Assembly: GCA_947629175.1 (NCBI GenBank)
Contig: CANRCT010000004.1
Location: forward strand, 1-64,000
DNA: 64,000 nt
Source of the DNA: an uncultured Muribaculaceae bacterium
GTDB lineage: Bacteria > Bacteroidota > Bacteroidia > Bacteroidales > Muribaculaceae
Direction of reading: 5' to 3'
Both the position numbers and the translations under genes were made by a program. Below are positions 46,042 to 55,365 of the stretch, piece by piece. The notes beneath the pieces were generated by a model, which searched no databases, was not told the origin of the DNA, and saw only the letters and a list, made by a program, of their open reading frames with translations. The number at the start of each line of letters is the position of its first letter. Positions within the stretch are counted from its first letter, which is position 1.

Positions 46042-48156
46042 TTACCAGCTGCCGTGTTCCTGCTCATGCTCGCTGAAGTCGGCGCTGCGGTCGCAGTCGC
46101 CATTGTAATGCCATACGATAGTGTCGTTCAGCTGTCGGCCGTCGGTGTCGGCTGCTGATGCGCGGAGCAGATTCTCGCCATCGTCAAGGCTGACATTGTC
46201 GAATACGTAATGCACGCCGGTAGTGCCGCGACGTGGTGTGCCGAGATCACGGCCGTTGAGCGTGACGCGTGGAGTCCCTATGTTTGAATAGACCGTGACC
46301 GATGTCACCCGGCGTTCGCGTCGGTCATTCCGCCGCTGCGTCATGTACAGCACCGGATCCTTGCTCCAGTTGGCCTTATACCAATAATAGGCATCCTTCT
46401 TCGTCTTGCGGTCAAAGGTGATCAGTCCCTTCATATTGCGCGCCTCGACGCTGCCACGCTTCGATGTCGGTACTGCGAAATCAAACATATTCCAGAGATA
46501 GGAAGCGATGATCTGCGGATGGCTTGCTATGACAGGCCATTGGATCTCGTGCGTCTTGGTCTGGAAGGTCTCTGGATAAAACGGGCTTGTCCAGTCGAGC
46601 GCGTCGCCGAGCAGTTCGGTCTGATGAGCGATATTGGCATCTGCACCATATTCGCTCAGTATCAGCGGACACCACGGATAGTCGCGCTCAATCCCCTCTA
46701 TCCACGGCACTATATCCTGCAGCTTCCGCTCATACCATCCGAAATACCGGTTCATTCCCTGGATATCGGCATTGCCGTTGACCGGATGACCGACGGCGCC
46801 ATATCCGTTGACCGACGCTGTATAGCGGTCAGGATCCTCCGTCTTGCACAGATCGTGGATACTCTGCGTCAGGGCAGCCGTATATCCATGAGGATGATAT
46901 ACTTCATTATGGATGCCCCATACATAGATCGACGGGTGGTTGAAGCTCTGCCGGATCAGTTCACGCATCTGCTGGTGGGCATTATCCCACTCCTGCCCTG
47001 TCACGCTGTTGACAAACGGTATCTCGGCCCATATCACCAGACCAAGCGAATCGCATCTGGAATAGAGATAGTCCGACTGCTGGTAATGTGCAAACCTCAC
47101 CGTCGTGGCTCCTATATCCATTATCTGTTCCAGATCGAAGTCATGCTCCCTGTTGGTCAGCGCGCTGCCCAGCCCCCACCAGTCCTGATGGCGTGTAACA
47201 CCATACATGGGATACTTCCTGCCATTGAGAAAAAATCCTTTGCCGGCCACGACTTCATAATGGCGCAATCCCAAGGGCTGCACTACCTCGTCGATCTTCC
47301 GGTCATCCTGGTAAAGAGACGTGACCACCCGATAAAGATACGGATCATCTCTGCCCTGCCACAGATGCGGATTTCCGATACGGAACTTCGACACGCATGA
47401 CTGCACGCCCTGAGGAGTCAGAATGAATGTCTGGCTATGGGTCTTGATCAGGCGCCCCTCCATGTCATAGACCGAATTGTCAAGTCTGATGTCGGCGGGA
47501 GTCTTCGCAGCATTGTCCATTTTAACCTTTACGGCCACTTCCGCCGACTTGGCCGAGACATTTTTCTGTGTGACATATACCCCCGGCGACGCGCAGTCGT
47601 TGACCACTATGGCACAAGGCTCAGTAACGACAAACCACACCGGGCGATAGATACCTCCATATACGCCGAACAGCACATGATTGACCGGAATCACGTCGGG
47701 ACGGGCGGCATTGTCGGCCTTGACAATTATTTCATTCTCCTCACCATACTTCAGCTGCCTGCCGATCTCGCAGACGAAGGCCGAATAAGCCCCTTTGTGA
47801 GATCCGACAAGATAACCGTTGACATAGACCTCGGCACATGATCCCACCCCCTCGAAACGGAGATATACCCGCTTGTCTGTCAGACAGGAATCGGGGGTGA
47901 AACGCTTTCGATAATAGGCCTCTCCGGCATAGAATGACGATGCCTTGCGCTGCATGTCGTCGGCGTTCCATGTATGCGGGATGCCGACAGCCTCCCAGTC
48001 GGCATTCCATTTCCTGTCACTCTTTATCATGTCGGCAGAAAACGGTCCTTTCTTAAACTCCCAGCCGTCGCAGAACGATGTCACCTCGCTGGCCTCGCCG
48101 ACACCTGCAATCATCAGCATGCCGATCAAGAAAAACGCTACACGAATCCTATTCAT
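46042..48156 (-). CDS. GH2 family glycoside hydrolase (beta-galactosidase-like)
   Basis: A 704-aa secreted enzyme with signal MNRIRVAFFLIGMLMIAGVGEA. A sugar-binding domain (residues 40-190, DWEAVGIPHTWNADD), an immunoglobulin-like domain and the GH2 TIM barrel follow. The acid/base Glu is in WGIHNEVYHP (near 416) and the nucleophile Glu in ILSEYGAD (near 500). The C-terminal jelly roll ends near residue 700. The specificity could be beta-galactoside, beta-glucuronide or another; it is not decided by these motifs. It is the last gene of the minus-strand operon from 54621 and lies 36 nt after a short ORF. No SusC/D partner is visible. Confidence 0.93.
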   Translation of the reverse strand: MNRIRVAFFLIGMLMIAGVGEASEVTSFCDGWEFKKGPFSADMIKSDRKWNADWEAVGIPHTWNADDMQRKASSFYAGEAYYRKRFTPDSCLTDKRVYLRFEGVGSCAEVYVNGYLVGSHKGAYSAFVCEIGRQLKYGEENEIIVKADNAARPDVIPVNHVLFGVYGGIYRPVWFVVTEPCAIVVNDCASPGVYVTQKNVSAKSAEVAVKVKMDNAAKTPADIRLDNSVYDMEGRLIKTHSQTFILTPQGVQSCVSKFRIGNPHLWQGRDDPYLYRVVTSLYQDDRKIDEVVQPLGLRHYEVVAGKGFFLNGRKYPMYGVTRHQDWWGLGSALTNREHDFDLEQIMDIGATTVRFAHYQQSDYLYSRCDSLGLVIWAEIPFVNSVTGQEWDNAHQQMRELIRQSFNHPSIYVWGIHNEVYHPHGYTAALTQSIHDLCKTEDPDRYTASVNGYGAVGHPVNGNADIQGMNRYFGWYERKLQDIVPWIEGIERDYPWCPLILSEYGADANIAHQTELLGDALDWTSPFYPETFQTKTHEIQWPVIASHPQIIASYLWNMFDFAVPTSKRGSVEARNMKGLITFDRKTKKDAYYWYKANWSKDPVLYMTQRRNDRRERRVTSVTVYSNIGTPRVTLNGRDLGTPRRGTTGVHYVFDNVSLDDGENLLRASAADTDGRQLNDTIVWHYNGDCDRSADFSEHEQEHGSW

Positions 48157-48192
48157 ACCCGGTAATTTACTTACTTATTCGCAAATCTATAA

Positions 48193-48423
48193 TCATGTCA
48201 ACGCATCACGATAACGGTCGGCGCCGTCCGACGCCTCCTCTATCGTCAGTTTTATCACAAACGGCCCGTCGGGCGTGTTTTCAGGCACATCGACATTGTA
48301 TTCGTCGCGCGCAGTCTCTCTCACCGCCGTACCCTTGCCGCCTACCAGAGTGGCTCCGGTCACTTTGGTGCCTTCAGGTGTCTTGACCGTAAGATGACCG
48401 GAATAGACAACCACAGAGGCCAT
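48193..48423 (-). CDS. 76-aa ORF directly behind the DUF5107 stop, in the same frame
   Basis: Starts MASVVVYSGHLTVK immediately after the upstream TAA: the codons TAA and ATG are adjacent and in the same frame. The sequence forms a small all-beta unit (KVTGATLVGGKGTAVRET, YNVDVPENTPDGPFVIKLTI), resembling the C-terminal beta-sandwich of several secreted glycosidases such as GH29 fucosidases. It could be a remnant of a larger gene, an independent coupled protein, or an extension made by stop-codon readthrough. No signal peptide. Uncertain. Confidence 0.45.
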   Translation of the reverse strand: MASVVVYSGHLTVKTPEGTKVTGATLVGGKGTAVRETARDEYNVDVPENTPDGPFVIKLTIEEASDGADRYRDALT

Positions 48424-51400
48424 TTATCGGATGATTCCATTCGTCACAAGACGGACTATCAGGTCGAAGTCGACATCACGGTGGGAGGTTTCCCAAGGCG
48501 TGGTGTCAGCCTGATTGTTACGGCTCTTCAGCAAGTCGGCGGCTTTATTCATTTCACCCTTATAGACAGCGGCGCACCACTCCACAATACGATTATCGGG
48601 GAATGATTGCTGCCAGGAGGCTACCCACGCATCAGCTTCGGAAGTCTTACCCGACTCGCGCATACTCAGAGCCGTCAACAAATTGCCGGAGTTAAAAGAA
48701 GAAGAGCTGCGGCGATCAGCTACCTGTTTCAAAAACATTGCAGCTTTGTCGGAATTACCTCGTCCGGCAAAGATACGGCTCTGGATAAAGTCTTCCAGAC
48801 GGCTGTCAATCATATCATCGTAAGGCTTGCCTACACCTAAGTTTTCAGGCCACTCCTTTGAGGCAGCCAAAGCCGTCTGTGCCTTTCCGAAGTTGGATCG
48901 CTTCAGGAAATCCATCGCCTGATAAAGATTAGCAGCCCGGAAAACGGCGCGACCGGCATAAGCGCCTTCATTTGGCAAGACCATCAGCCGCTTCAACAGT
49001 CTGATGCAGGCGGAATATTGCCCGGTTTCGCAATAACCTTTGGCCAGCTTCAGTCCGATGTAATAGTTCTCCGGATACTTCCTGATATACCCCTCACCCA
49101 CGGCTACCACTTGTGGCCAGTCCTCTGTTGCCGTATAAGCATTGAGTAAGGCAAAGCCCGTGCGCCATGACATGCCGACCTGTTCGGCCTTCAACAGATC
49201 CTCCATGGAAGGTGCTTTGGCCAGCGACGGCAGTTGCTCGCGCAACTTCGCACGTGTAAGGTAGAATGGGGCGTAATCAGGTGTTCCGCATGCCTCCAGC
49301 AGTTCAAGAGCCTCTTTACCTCGCTTGTTCGCCCAGCATATTAATGCCCGGTAATAGTTGATCTTCCAGCAATCAGAAACCGAAGCGGCCCATGTCAATG
49401 CCTCCAGAGTTTCCGGACGGAAAGGAAATACCATCTCCGGAGAGCTTTCATCAGCCTGTTGCAGAAGGCGGCGGCTCTCGTCCTTTTTGCCGGACTGTTC
49501 CAGTAGATAGGCCCGTTTATAGAGGGCGATCGGGTAAGCGCCGGCACACGACAGGATAGCCTGAGCCTCATCATTACAGCCGACCGATTCATACCATCCG
49601 GCCAGCTCCATATATGTTTCAAAGGGCAACTCGTTACGCACCAATGACTGGAAGTCGTTTTGCACATGTCCCGATCCTTCACCGGCATATAGCTGTTCGA
49701 AGCGGGCGAAATGATAAAGAGGCATATCGGCCAATACAGTCCGGATCTGCTCTTTCGATTTTTCCGTTTGTGATGTCTTACGATAAGCCACCATCAATAT
49801 CTGGCGGGCAGCCAGGTTCATGGTGTTGTAATCCAGGCTACGGAGAGCATAGTGTTCGGCTTTCTTCCAGTCTTTCTCCTTTAATGACATTTCGGCCAGT
49901 TTCGCATAGGCTGCACTACGGAAAGCCGGCGAATAGGAGGCGACCGAAAAGCCATCTTTAGCATCGGCTGAATGATGTTCGGCCAAATTACACAAGCCGT
50001 ACAGGTAGTTGGCCTCACCATCGTAGGCATTCAGCGAAAGCGACTTCTTCAACAGGGGCAATGCTTCATCCAGGCGTCCCTGCCTGTAATAAAGCGATGC
50101 CAGTCGGTTCAGGGCCGGAGCGAAAAAGGCATCTTTGGCTAATGCCTGTTTCAGATATTCCTCGGCCTTGTCATTGACCTTTTGATTCATCCATTGTTCG
50201 CCTTGTGTATATAGACCGTACACCGAGTTCCAGTCGAAGTCGGCAGGCAGCTTCTTCGGACGGTTGAGCCGGTAATCATCCTTCACCTCCGAATATACTA
50301 AATCGTTGTCGCCGATGACGATCTTCAGACGCCCTTCCGGTATTGAACCCAGACCCGTGATACTGCTCTTCCATGGTTTCATGATTTCCGCATCCAGAGG
50401 GATGGTGCGGAGTTCTTTCTCTCCGTCACACAAATGAATGGTTGTTGACAGGTTCTGCAACGGCGAGAAGGCTAAATTAAGCTGGTCGCCCTCTCTTGTC
50501 ACGTGTAACGCACCGATACGGCTGACTTTTGAGATACCGTCAATCCCCTTGACCGGGAACCAGTATTCAGTCCACTTATCGGTCATCTGTGCTCCGAAAG
50601 CATAATGTTTGAAGGGAGAATATGTGCTGTTGGAAGCCGGCTGGTTATACATACGCCCCGACTGCAGTTCGATATACTGGCCGTCGGTATCGGTCAACAG
50701 GTCTTCCCATATAGCTCCGTCGCGCGCTTGTCCCCAGAGGAAGATCTTCATTCCGAGCTTCTCGTCGTAGCCGGCATGGTGTACGGATCCGAAATCATCG
50801 TCGTGCCAGTAGATACCGTAGTAGTCGTTATAGTAGCCAAGCACGTGTTCTGATTTTGAACTGCCGAAGCCGTTGTTCCTGTACCAGCCGATATCGCGTC
50901 CCTCCTCATCCACCGGAAAAGAAAACAATTCCCCGCCGTGTCCGATGTAATGGTCGCCGGGATAACAGAATTCGGCATCACCGGCAGCCCGGTATCCGGC
51001 ATTCATCCACTGATAATAGGGTTGATCTACGGAAGAGTGATTATACCACGTTGTTGTGGTAGTGAAATAGGCTTTGTCTTTCGGAAGATTTACCTCGACA
51101 TTCCAATAGGTGCGCGTTATCCAATCGTAAGAAGCGATGTAGCAACTGACGCTGCCGTCGTCTTTCTCCTGTGTATAATAATCGATGGGGGTACTTGAGG
51201 TCGGCGCATGGCCGATAATCCCGAAATTGAATTCTATACCGCCCGATGTCCACGGGCCTCGCATTGCAATGTCGCGGAACTTCACCACGTGATTGTGATA
51301 GATAAACTCCTTGCCTGTCGACTTGTCCACTGCTCCCCATATTTTTCCGCCCACTTCGGGAAACAATGTCAGTTTGATATACTCGTTTTCCAGATCTACG

Positions 51401-51609
51401 TTTTTCCAGGACTTGTCATGTCCCTCGGCAGCAAAGCCATCGAAACGGAAATAGGGATAAAACAGATCGGACGGATCGGCTGCCGGATCCGGATCGGAGA
51501 ATGGATAACTCTTTATGGTCTGCACCGTCTCCTTTACTGTCGCTTTTTGTTGTGCTGGCACTGGCTGGATAGCCGCGACCGCGCACATAAATAAAAAGAG
51601 TCTATTCAT
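48424..51609 (-). CDS. DUF5107 and TPR-repeat protein, glycan-related
   Basis: A 1061-aa secreted protein with a signal peptide (MNRLFLFMCAVAAIQPVPA). The N-terminal DUF5107 domain (about 30-330, LTLFPEVGGKIWGAVDKSTGKEFIYHN, RGPWTSGGIEFNFGIIGHAP) has a galactose-mutarotase-like beta-sandwich pattern. A long series of TPR repeats follows (about 430-1000; consensus YYRQGRLDEALPLLKKSLSLN). DUF5107 proteins occur in Bacteroidetes polysaccharide-utilisation loci. It probably binds, and may act on, oligosaccharides in the periplasm. It starts 12 nt after the DUF6067 gene. Base composition is lower in GC than the flanking genes, hinting at transfer. Confidence 0.85.
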   Translation of the reverse strand: MNRLFLFMCAVAAIQPVPAQQKATVKETVQTIKSYPFSDPDPAADPSDLFYPYFRFDGFAAEGHDKSWKNVDLENEYIKLTLFPEVGGKIWGAVDKSTGKEFIYHNHVVKFRDIAMRGPWTSGGIEFNFGIIGHAPTSSTPIDYYTQEKDDGSVSCYIASYDWITRTYWNVEVNLPKDKAYFTTTTTWYNHSSVDQPYYQWMNAGYRAAGDAEFCYPGDHYIGHGGELFSFPVDEEGRDIGWYRNNGFGSSKSEHVLGYYNDYYGIYWHDDDFGSVHHAGYDEKLGMKIFLWGQARDGAIWEDLLTDTDGQYIELQSGRMYNQPASNSTYSPFKHYAFGAQMTDKWTEYWFPVKGIDGISKVSRIGALHVTREGDQLNLAFSPLQNLSTTIHLCDGEKELRTIPLDAEIMKPWKSSITGLGSIPEGRLKIVIGDNDLVYSEVKDDYRLNRPKKLPADFDWNSVYGLYTQGEQWMNQKVNDKAEEYLKQALAKDAFFAPALNRLASLYYRQGRLDEALPLLKKSLSLNAYDGEANYLYGLCNLAEHHSADAKDGFSVASYSPAFRSAAYAKLAEMSLKEKDWKKAEHYALRSLDYNTMNLAARQILMVAYRKTSQTEKSKEQIRTVLADMPLYHFARFEQLYAGEGSGHVQNDFQSLVRNELPFETYMELAGWYESVGCNDEAQAILSCAGAYPIALYKRAYLLEQSGKKDESRRLLQQADESSPEMVFPFRPETLEALTWAASVSDCWKINYYRALICWANKRGKEALELLEACGTPDYAPFYLTRAKLREQLPSLAKAPSMEDLLKAEQVGMSWRTGFALLNAYTATEDWPQVVAVGEGYIRKYPENYYIGLKLAKGYCETGQYSACIRLLKRLMVLPNEGAYAGRAVFRAANLYQAMDFLKRSNFGKAQTALAASKEWPENLGVGKPYDDMIDSRLEDFIQSRIFAGRGNSDKAAMFLKQVADRRSSSSFNSGNLLTALSMRESGKTSEADAWVASWQQSFPDNRIVEWCAAVYKGEMNKAADLLKSRNNQADTTPWETSHRDVDFDLIVRLVTNGIIR

Positions 51610-51621
51610 GATATATAAGTC

Positions 51622-54621
51622 TTATTCTATGATTATCAATAATCCTTTACCCTTGGGTACCGTAATGGATTCTCCGGGTTTCCAGTCCTGTTCTTCCTGG
51701 AAATTATCAATAGCCGGAGCATGTAGAGTAGCCTTGGCAGGATCCAGTCCCAATGCATTCCAGTCAATTGACAGGTCAACCGTGGCATCTGTCTCTTCCC
51801 AGGTAGCCAACGACAACAGTGTTTTCTTGCCGGAGGCATGACGGTAGATGGTGGCCAATGTCTTGTCTTTACCTGTCTTCACCGGATTGTCGGAAACCCA
51901 GTAGCCGACCATTTCGCTGCCTTTCATACCGAATGCATCCCAAAAGTTCCACAATGGACGGTTATCGACGCCGTAGCCGGGGTTACGGCCTGTCATTCCA
52001 TACAGCATACCGCGCCACTTGTTGCCACCCTCCCACAGCATCTCGCCCATCAGGCCGTAGGGAATACCCGACACCTCAGTCAGCCAGAATTCAGGCGGCA
52101 TATTGTAATCGAAGTATTCCCCGAACCACAGACGATCCAGATAGGGGAAATGCTCCAGATAGAGGTTCGCACTGTTGGCGAAACCATCGCTCTTGTTATA
52201 CTGGTTGGCCGAGTGCATGTCAATCAATGCGCCGGGATTCGTTCGGTTCAGAATTTTGCGGACACGTTTCATCGACATCCGGTCGAAAGCCAGATCATCA
52301 ATATAAATACCATCTATGCCGACATGCTTCAACAGCCAGTCCAATCCTTCCATATAATAGTTGTGCCAGCGGGATACACCCGTGTTCACAATCGCAGCAT
52401 CCTTTACCGTGTAGGCAAACCAGGCAGCGATATAGTCTTGATCCAGATGTTCCTGCAGCCAGGAGTAGCCTCCTCCCTTCCCTTGTGAGAAGATCTCGCC
52501 GTTCAGGCTGCGCAGGGCAAACAGCTCGACACAACTGTTCGACAGCTCACGTACCGTATTATATATTTTCACCTTCATATCACGGGCATGGGCACCGTCA
52601 ATATAGGCCTTCATCTCCCTGGTGCGCAAGAACGGATAGTTGATGAACGGGTTGATGGCGTTTGCATGATGGATATTGACGACACTGGCACCGAAATCGG
52701 CTGTCTGGTCGATAAACTGATAGCCGTGGAAATAGCGGTCGTGCCACTGCTTGTCGGTGTTGATAGTGCGGAATGGAGTGATCAGTATATTGAAATAATA
52801 ATAGAGGCGGTCGCCTTTCTTCACCTCGCGCTTTCCGGAGTAAGCATTGAGCGACGTCCCCTGCGCATCGTGGGTTATCCGGATGCCGCCCTTCCCGTTG
52901 TTGCACCATGATGCCGGCATGTGGAGCGGTTTCTGGTGGTAGAAATTCGTATTCAACGGACGTTCATACTTGTCATCATAGAAGCGGAGCTGCAGGCCGG
53001 CATTCACATCACCGGTCCAGACGGCGTCCTGATTTTTCTCCACGCTCCATTTCCAGTCGAAGTTATCCGGGCAGAAGCCCCCTTTCTCGCCCAGTCCCAT
53101 CATATATTTGCCAACTCCCGGAGCCAGTTCGGCACGCAAAGCCACATCATCGACTGAAGCATCTTCGCGAGCCACCAGAGTCACTTTGTAAGTAATGTTA
53201 CCGTCTGACTCCAGCTCCCCCTCAAGCTGCATGATGAAGCGGTCGTTCTGGTTCAACGCCTTCCACGCCACTGCAGCCGGTTTGTGCTTAGTGATGGCAA
53301 AGTCAAGGTTCTCCCACGCCCCACCATCGGCATCCAGCGCCATCGGCCGGGCCAACAACTCACGTCCGTCGGTTCCGACACCGGTAAGCGTCTCCTTGAA
53401 ATAACTGGTAATCGAAGCAGGGAAACCATCGGACGACAGCTGAATATCACGGCCTAAAATGGAGAGTTCCCGGCCTTTTAACACAACGGGGGTATAGGGA
53501 GCGACAACTTCGTCATCGAACCCGATCTGCGAGTTCAGCCAACGCAGGCGGGAATGACGCCACGGTTCATTGTCGCCATGGTCGGCAATCACCCGGTCTG
53601 TCACGGCCAGCTCTACCTCGACCCTCTTCGTCTCGGCATTTTCTGCCGAGACAGTTACGGTTCCTCTATAGATACCGGAAGAGAGCTGTTCCGGCACCAT
53701 CGTTCCGATCCAGAGTGCTTGCACCTTGCCCTTCGCTACCGAACAATCCTTCTCAAATACGGTTCCCGTCACATCAATTCCATCCGTATTGAAACAGGTA
53801 AAAACAGAAGCCGGAATCTGTTCGCCTGTAACCGTATTGGTCAATGCCGAATAATCCAAATGCAATTTGTTCACCGTATCGCGGGCCGCCCATATACCTA
53901 ACTGGAAGACATAATATTCGCCTTTGTCGGCAGTGCCCTCAAAATGATCGTGGCGTTTATCAGCCACCCATTTATAAGGGATATCTGAAGTCATGCGGAT
54001 GGGATAGCGGCGGTCTTCGGTAAAGAGCACATACTTGCCGTCAGGCTGTGCTTTCAGGATCACCTCCTTTTCAGCCTCCGTCGTGATTACTTCCATCGGA
54101 TAGAAGCTGTGGAACTCATTGATCGCCTGGTACTGTATCAGACGGGCAGCCGGCAGAGAGGGCGCTTTCTTGCCCGTCAGTCTGTTTTTCTTCAACCATT
54201 CATCGGAAGCCGTATTATCTGCCTTCATATAATGGACAGTCGGATAATAGCGGCTGCCTGTCATGATGTTCTTCAGATAATAGATATAATACTCGCCCGG
54301 TACAGTCTGCGGCTGGAACACGATCTCGCCCTTTTCGCGATTGATGGTGAAACGGGCCACGTTTGTCACCCGTTTTCCTGTGGCTGCATCCACGATAATC
54401 ACCCCTTTCTCTTCAGGATTAAGATCTTTACGGCGCCAGTCCAAAGTAGCCAACACTGCATCGGCCGGTTGATCGACAGCCACTACAATCCTATGATTCC
54501 CCAGCGAATCGGCATCCCACTGTCCTGTCCCGTACCGCTCTTGCGACGGCGGAATCTGCTGGGCAATGACGATAGCAGGTATCATCAGCATTAACGACAA
54601 GACAAAACATTTATTCTTCAT
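51622..54621 (-). CDS. DUF6067/GH123-N-like glycoside hydrolase domain protein
   Basis: A 999-aa secreted protein from the ATG at 54621 (MKNKCFVLSLMLMIPAIVIA, signal peptide); the frame runs 40 codons further upstream but a -7 box (TATCTTTG, complement at 54702-54709) lies in that stretch. N-terminal beta-sandwich domains are followed by a barrel-like region with LLKHVGIDGIYIDDLAFDRM, whose Asp pair is a candidate active-site motif. The overall pattern matches the DUF6067 family, related to GH123. It is the first gene of an operon with DUF5107, the short ORF and GH2, probably a glycan-degradation set. Substrate unknown. Confidence 0.8.
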   Translation of the reverse strand: MKNKCFVLSLMLMIPAIVIAQQIPPSQERYGTGQWDADSLGNHRIVVAVDQPADAVLATLDWRRKDLNPEEKGVIIVDAATGKRVTNVARFTINREKGEIVFQPQTVPGEYYIYYLKNIMTGSRYYPTVHYMKADNTASDEWLKKNRLTGKKAPSLPAARLIQYQAINEFHSFYPMEVITTEAEKEVILKAQPDGKYVLFTEDRRYPIRMTSDIPYKWVADKRHDHFEGTADKGEYYVFQLGIWAARDTVNKLHLDYSALTNTVTGEQIPASVFTCFNTDGIDVTGTVFEKDCSVAKGKVQALWIGTMVPEQLSSGIYRGTVTVSAENAETKRVEVELAVTDRVIADHGDNEPWRHSRLRWLNSQIGFDDEVVAPYTPVVLKGRELSILGRDIQLSSDGFPASITSYFKETLTGVGTDGRELLARPMALDADGGAWENLDFAITKHKPAAVAWKALNQNDRFIMQLEGELESDGNITYKVTLVAREDASVDDVALRAELAPGVGKYMMGLGEKGGFCPDNFDWKWSVEKNQDAVWTGDVNAGLQLRFYDDKYERPLNTNFYHQKPLHMPASWCNNGKGGIRITHDAQGTSLNAYSGKREVKKGDRLYYYFNILITPFRTINTDKQWHDRYFHGYQFIDQTADFGASVVNIHHANAINPFINYPFLRTREMKAYIDGAHARDMKVKIYNTVRELSNSCVELFALRSLNGEIFSQGKGGGYSWLQEHLDQDYIAAWFAYTVKDAAIVNTGVSRWHNYYMEGLDWLLKHVGIDGIYIDDLAFDRMSMKRVRKILNRTNPGALIDMHSANQYNKSDGFANSANLYLEHFPYLDRLWFGEYFDYNMPPEFWLTEVSGIPYGLMGEMLWEGGNKWRGMLYGMTGRNPGYGVDNRPLWNFWDAFGMKGSEMVGYWVSDNPVKTGKDKTLATIYRHASGKKTLLSLATWEETDATVDLSIDWNALGLDPAKATLHAPAIDNFQEEQDWKPGESITVPKGKGLLIIIE

Positions 54622-54992
54622 AGAAACATGATAATTATAGTCAAAGAGACATTCCGGCATTATCGCAGAAACGTCAGATAGTCTGACGGCAGTCTTCCTT
54701 GCAAAGATATAACTTATCGTGAGTTTTTGCCAGTATGCCATTGAAAAATTCTCATCAATTTCTCAATATTGGCGTTAATTATGCTCTTTTTGTGGCGGGG
54801 TCTGTCAGCCAGACTATTCCTCTCCACCCTGTTTCATGCAGTCATTTTTCAATGAGGTTCTACTAATATCAAGTTTTGTTGTATGCTTTGTTTCAAATAT
54901 AATTCAATCCTCATGACGCATTATTAATTATGAACCATACAGCGGATACAGGTGTTGAAATTGAATAGTAAATATATGTAATATTACAGTTT

Positions 54993-55343
54993 ATGACACA
55001 ATATCAATTAAAACGGGCTTACGAACCCGCTTCTCCGGAAGACGGCTTCAGGGTATATATAGACAGACTTTGGCCGAGAGGTCTCTCGCACGAGACTTTC
55101 CATTATGATTTGTGGGATAAGGATATCGCGCCGTCCACAGAACTCCGCGAATGGTTTCATGCGGATCCCGATAACCGATGGTCTGAATTTGAGACTCGAT
55201 ATTCCAAAGAACTGGAGACCAGCCCTTCGTTTGGGGCATTGCGACATCTTCTTGCACAGAAATCTGTAGTGACATTACTTTATTCGTCTCATGATGAACG
55301 ACATAACAATGCCATTGTGGTTTACAACTTATTGACAAAATAA
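54993..55343 (+). CDS. DUF488 family protein
   Basis: A 116-aa protein, [12 protein letters not shown], with the DUF488 signature [11 protein letters not shown] and [28 protein letters not shown] followed by [15 protein letters not shown]. The family is widespread and functionally unassigned. The basic and Trp-rich motif suggests nucleic-acid or nucleotide interaction, but this is not established. It starts 22 nt upstream of the hybrid-cluster protein gene, so they share a transcript, a common pairing in stress-related loci. Confidence 0.88.
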   Translation: MTQYQLKRAYEPASPEDGFRVYIDRLWPRGLSHETFHYDLWDKDIAPSTELREWFHADPDNRWSEFETRYSKELETSPSFGALRHLLAQKSVVTLLYSSHDERHNNAIVVYNLLTK

Positions 55344-55365
55344 TCTCTTAACATATCCTCAACTT

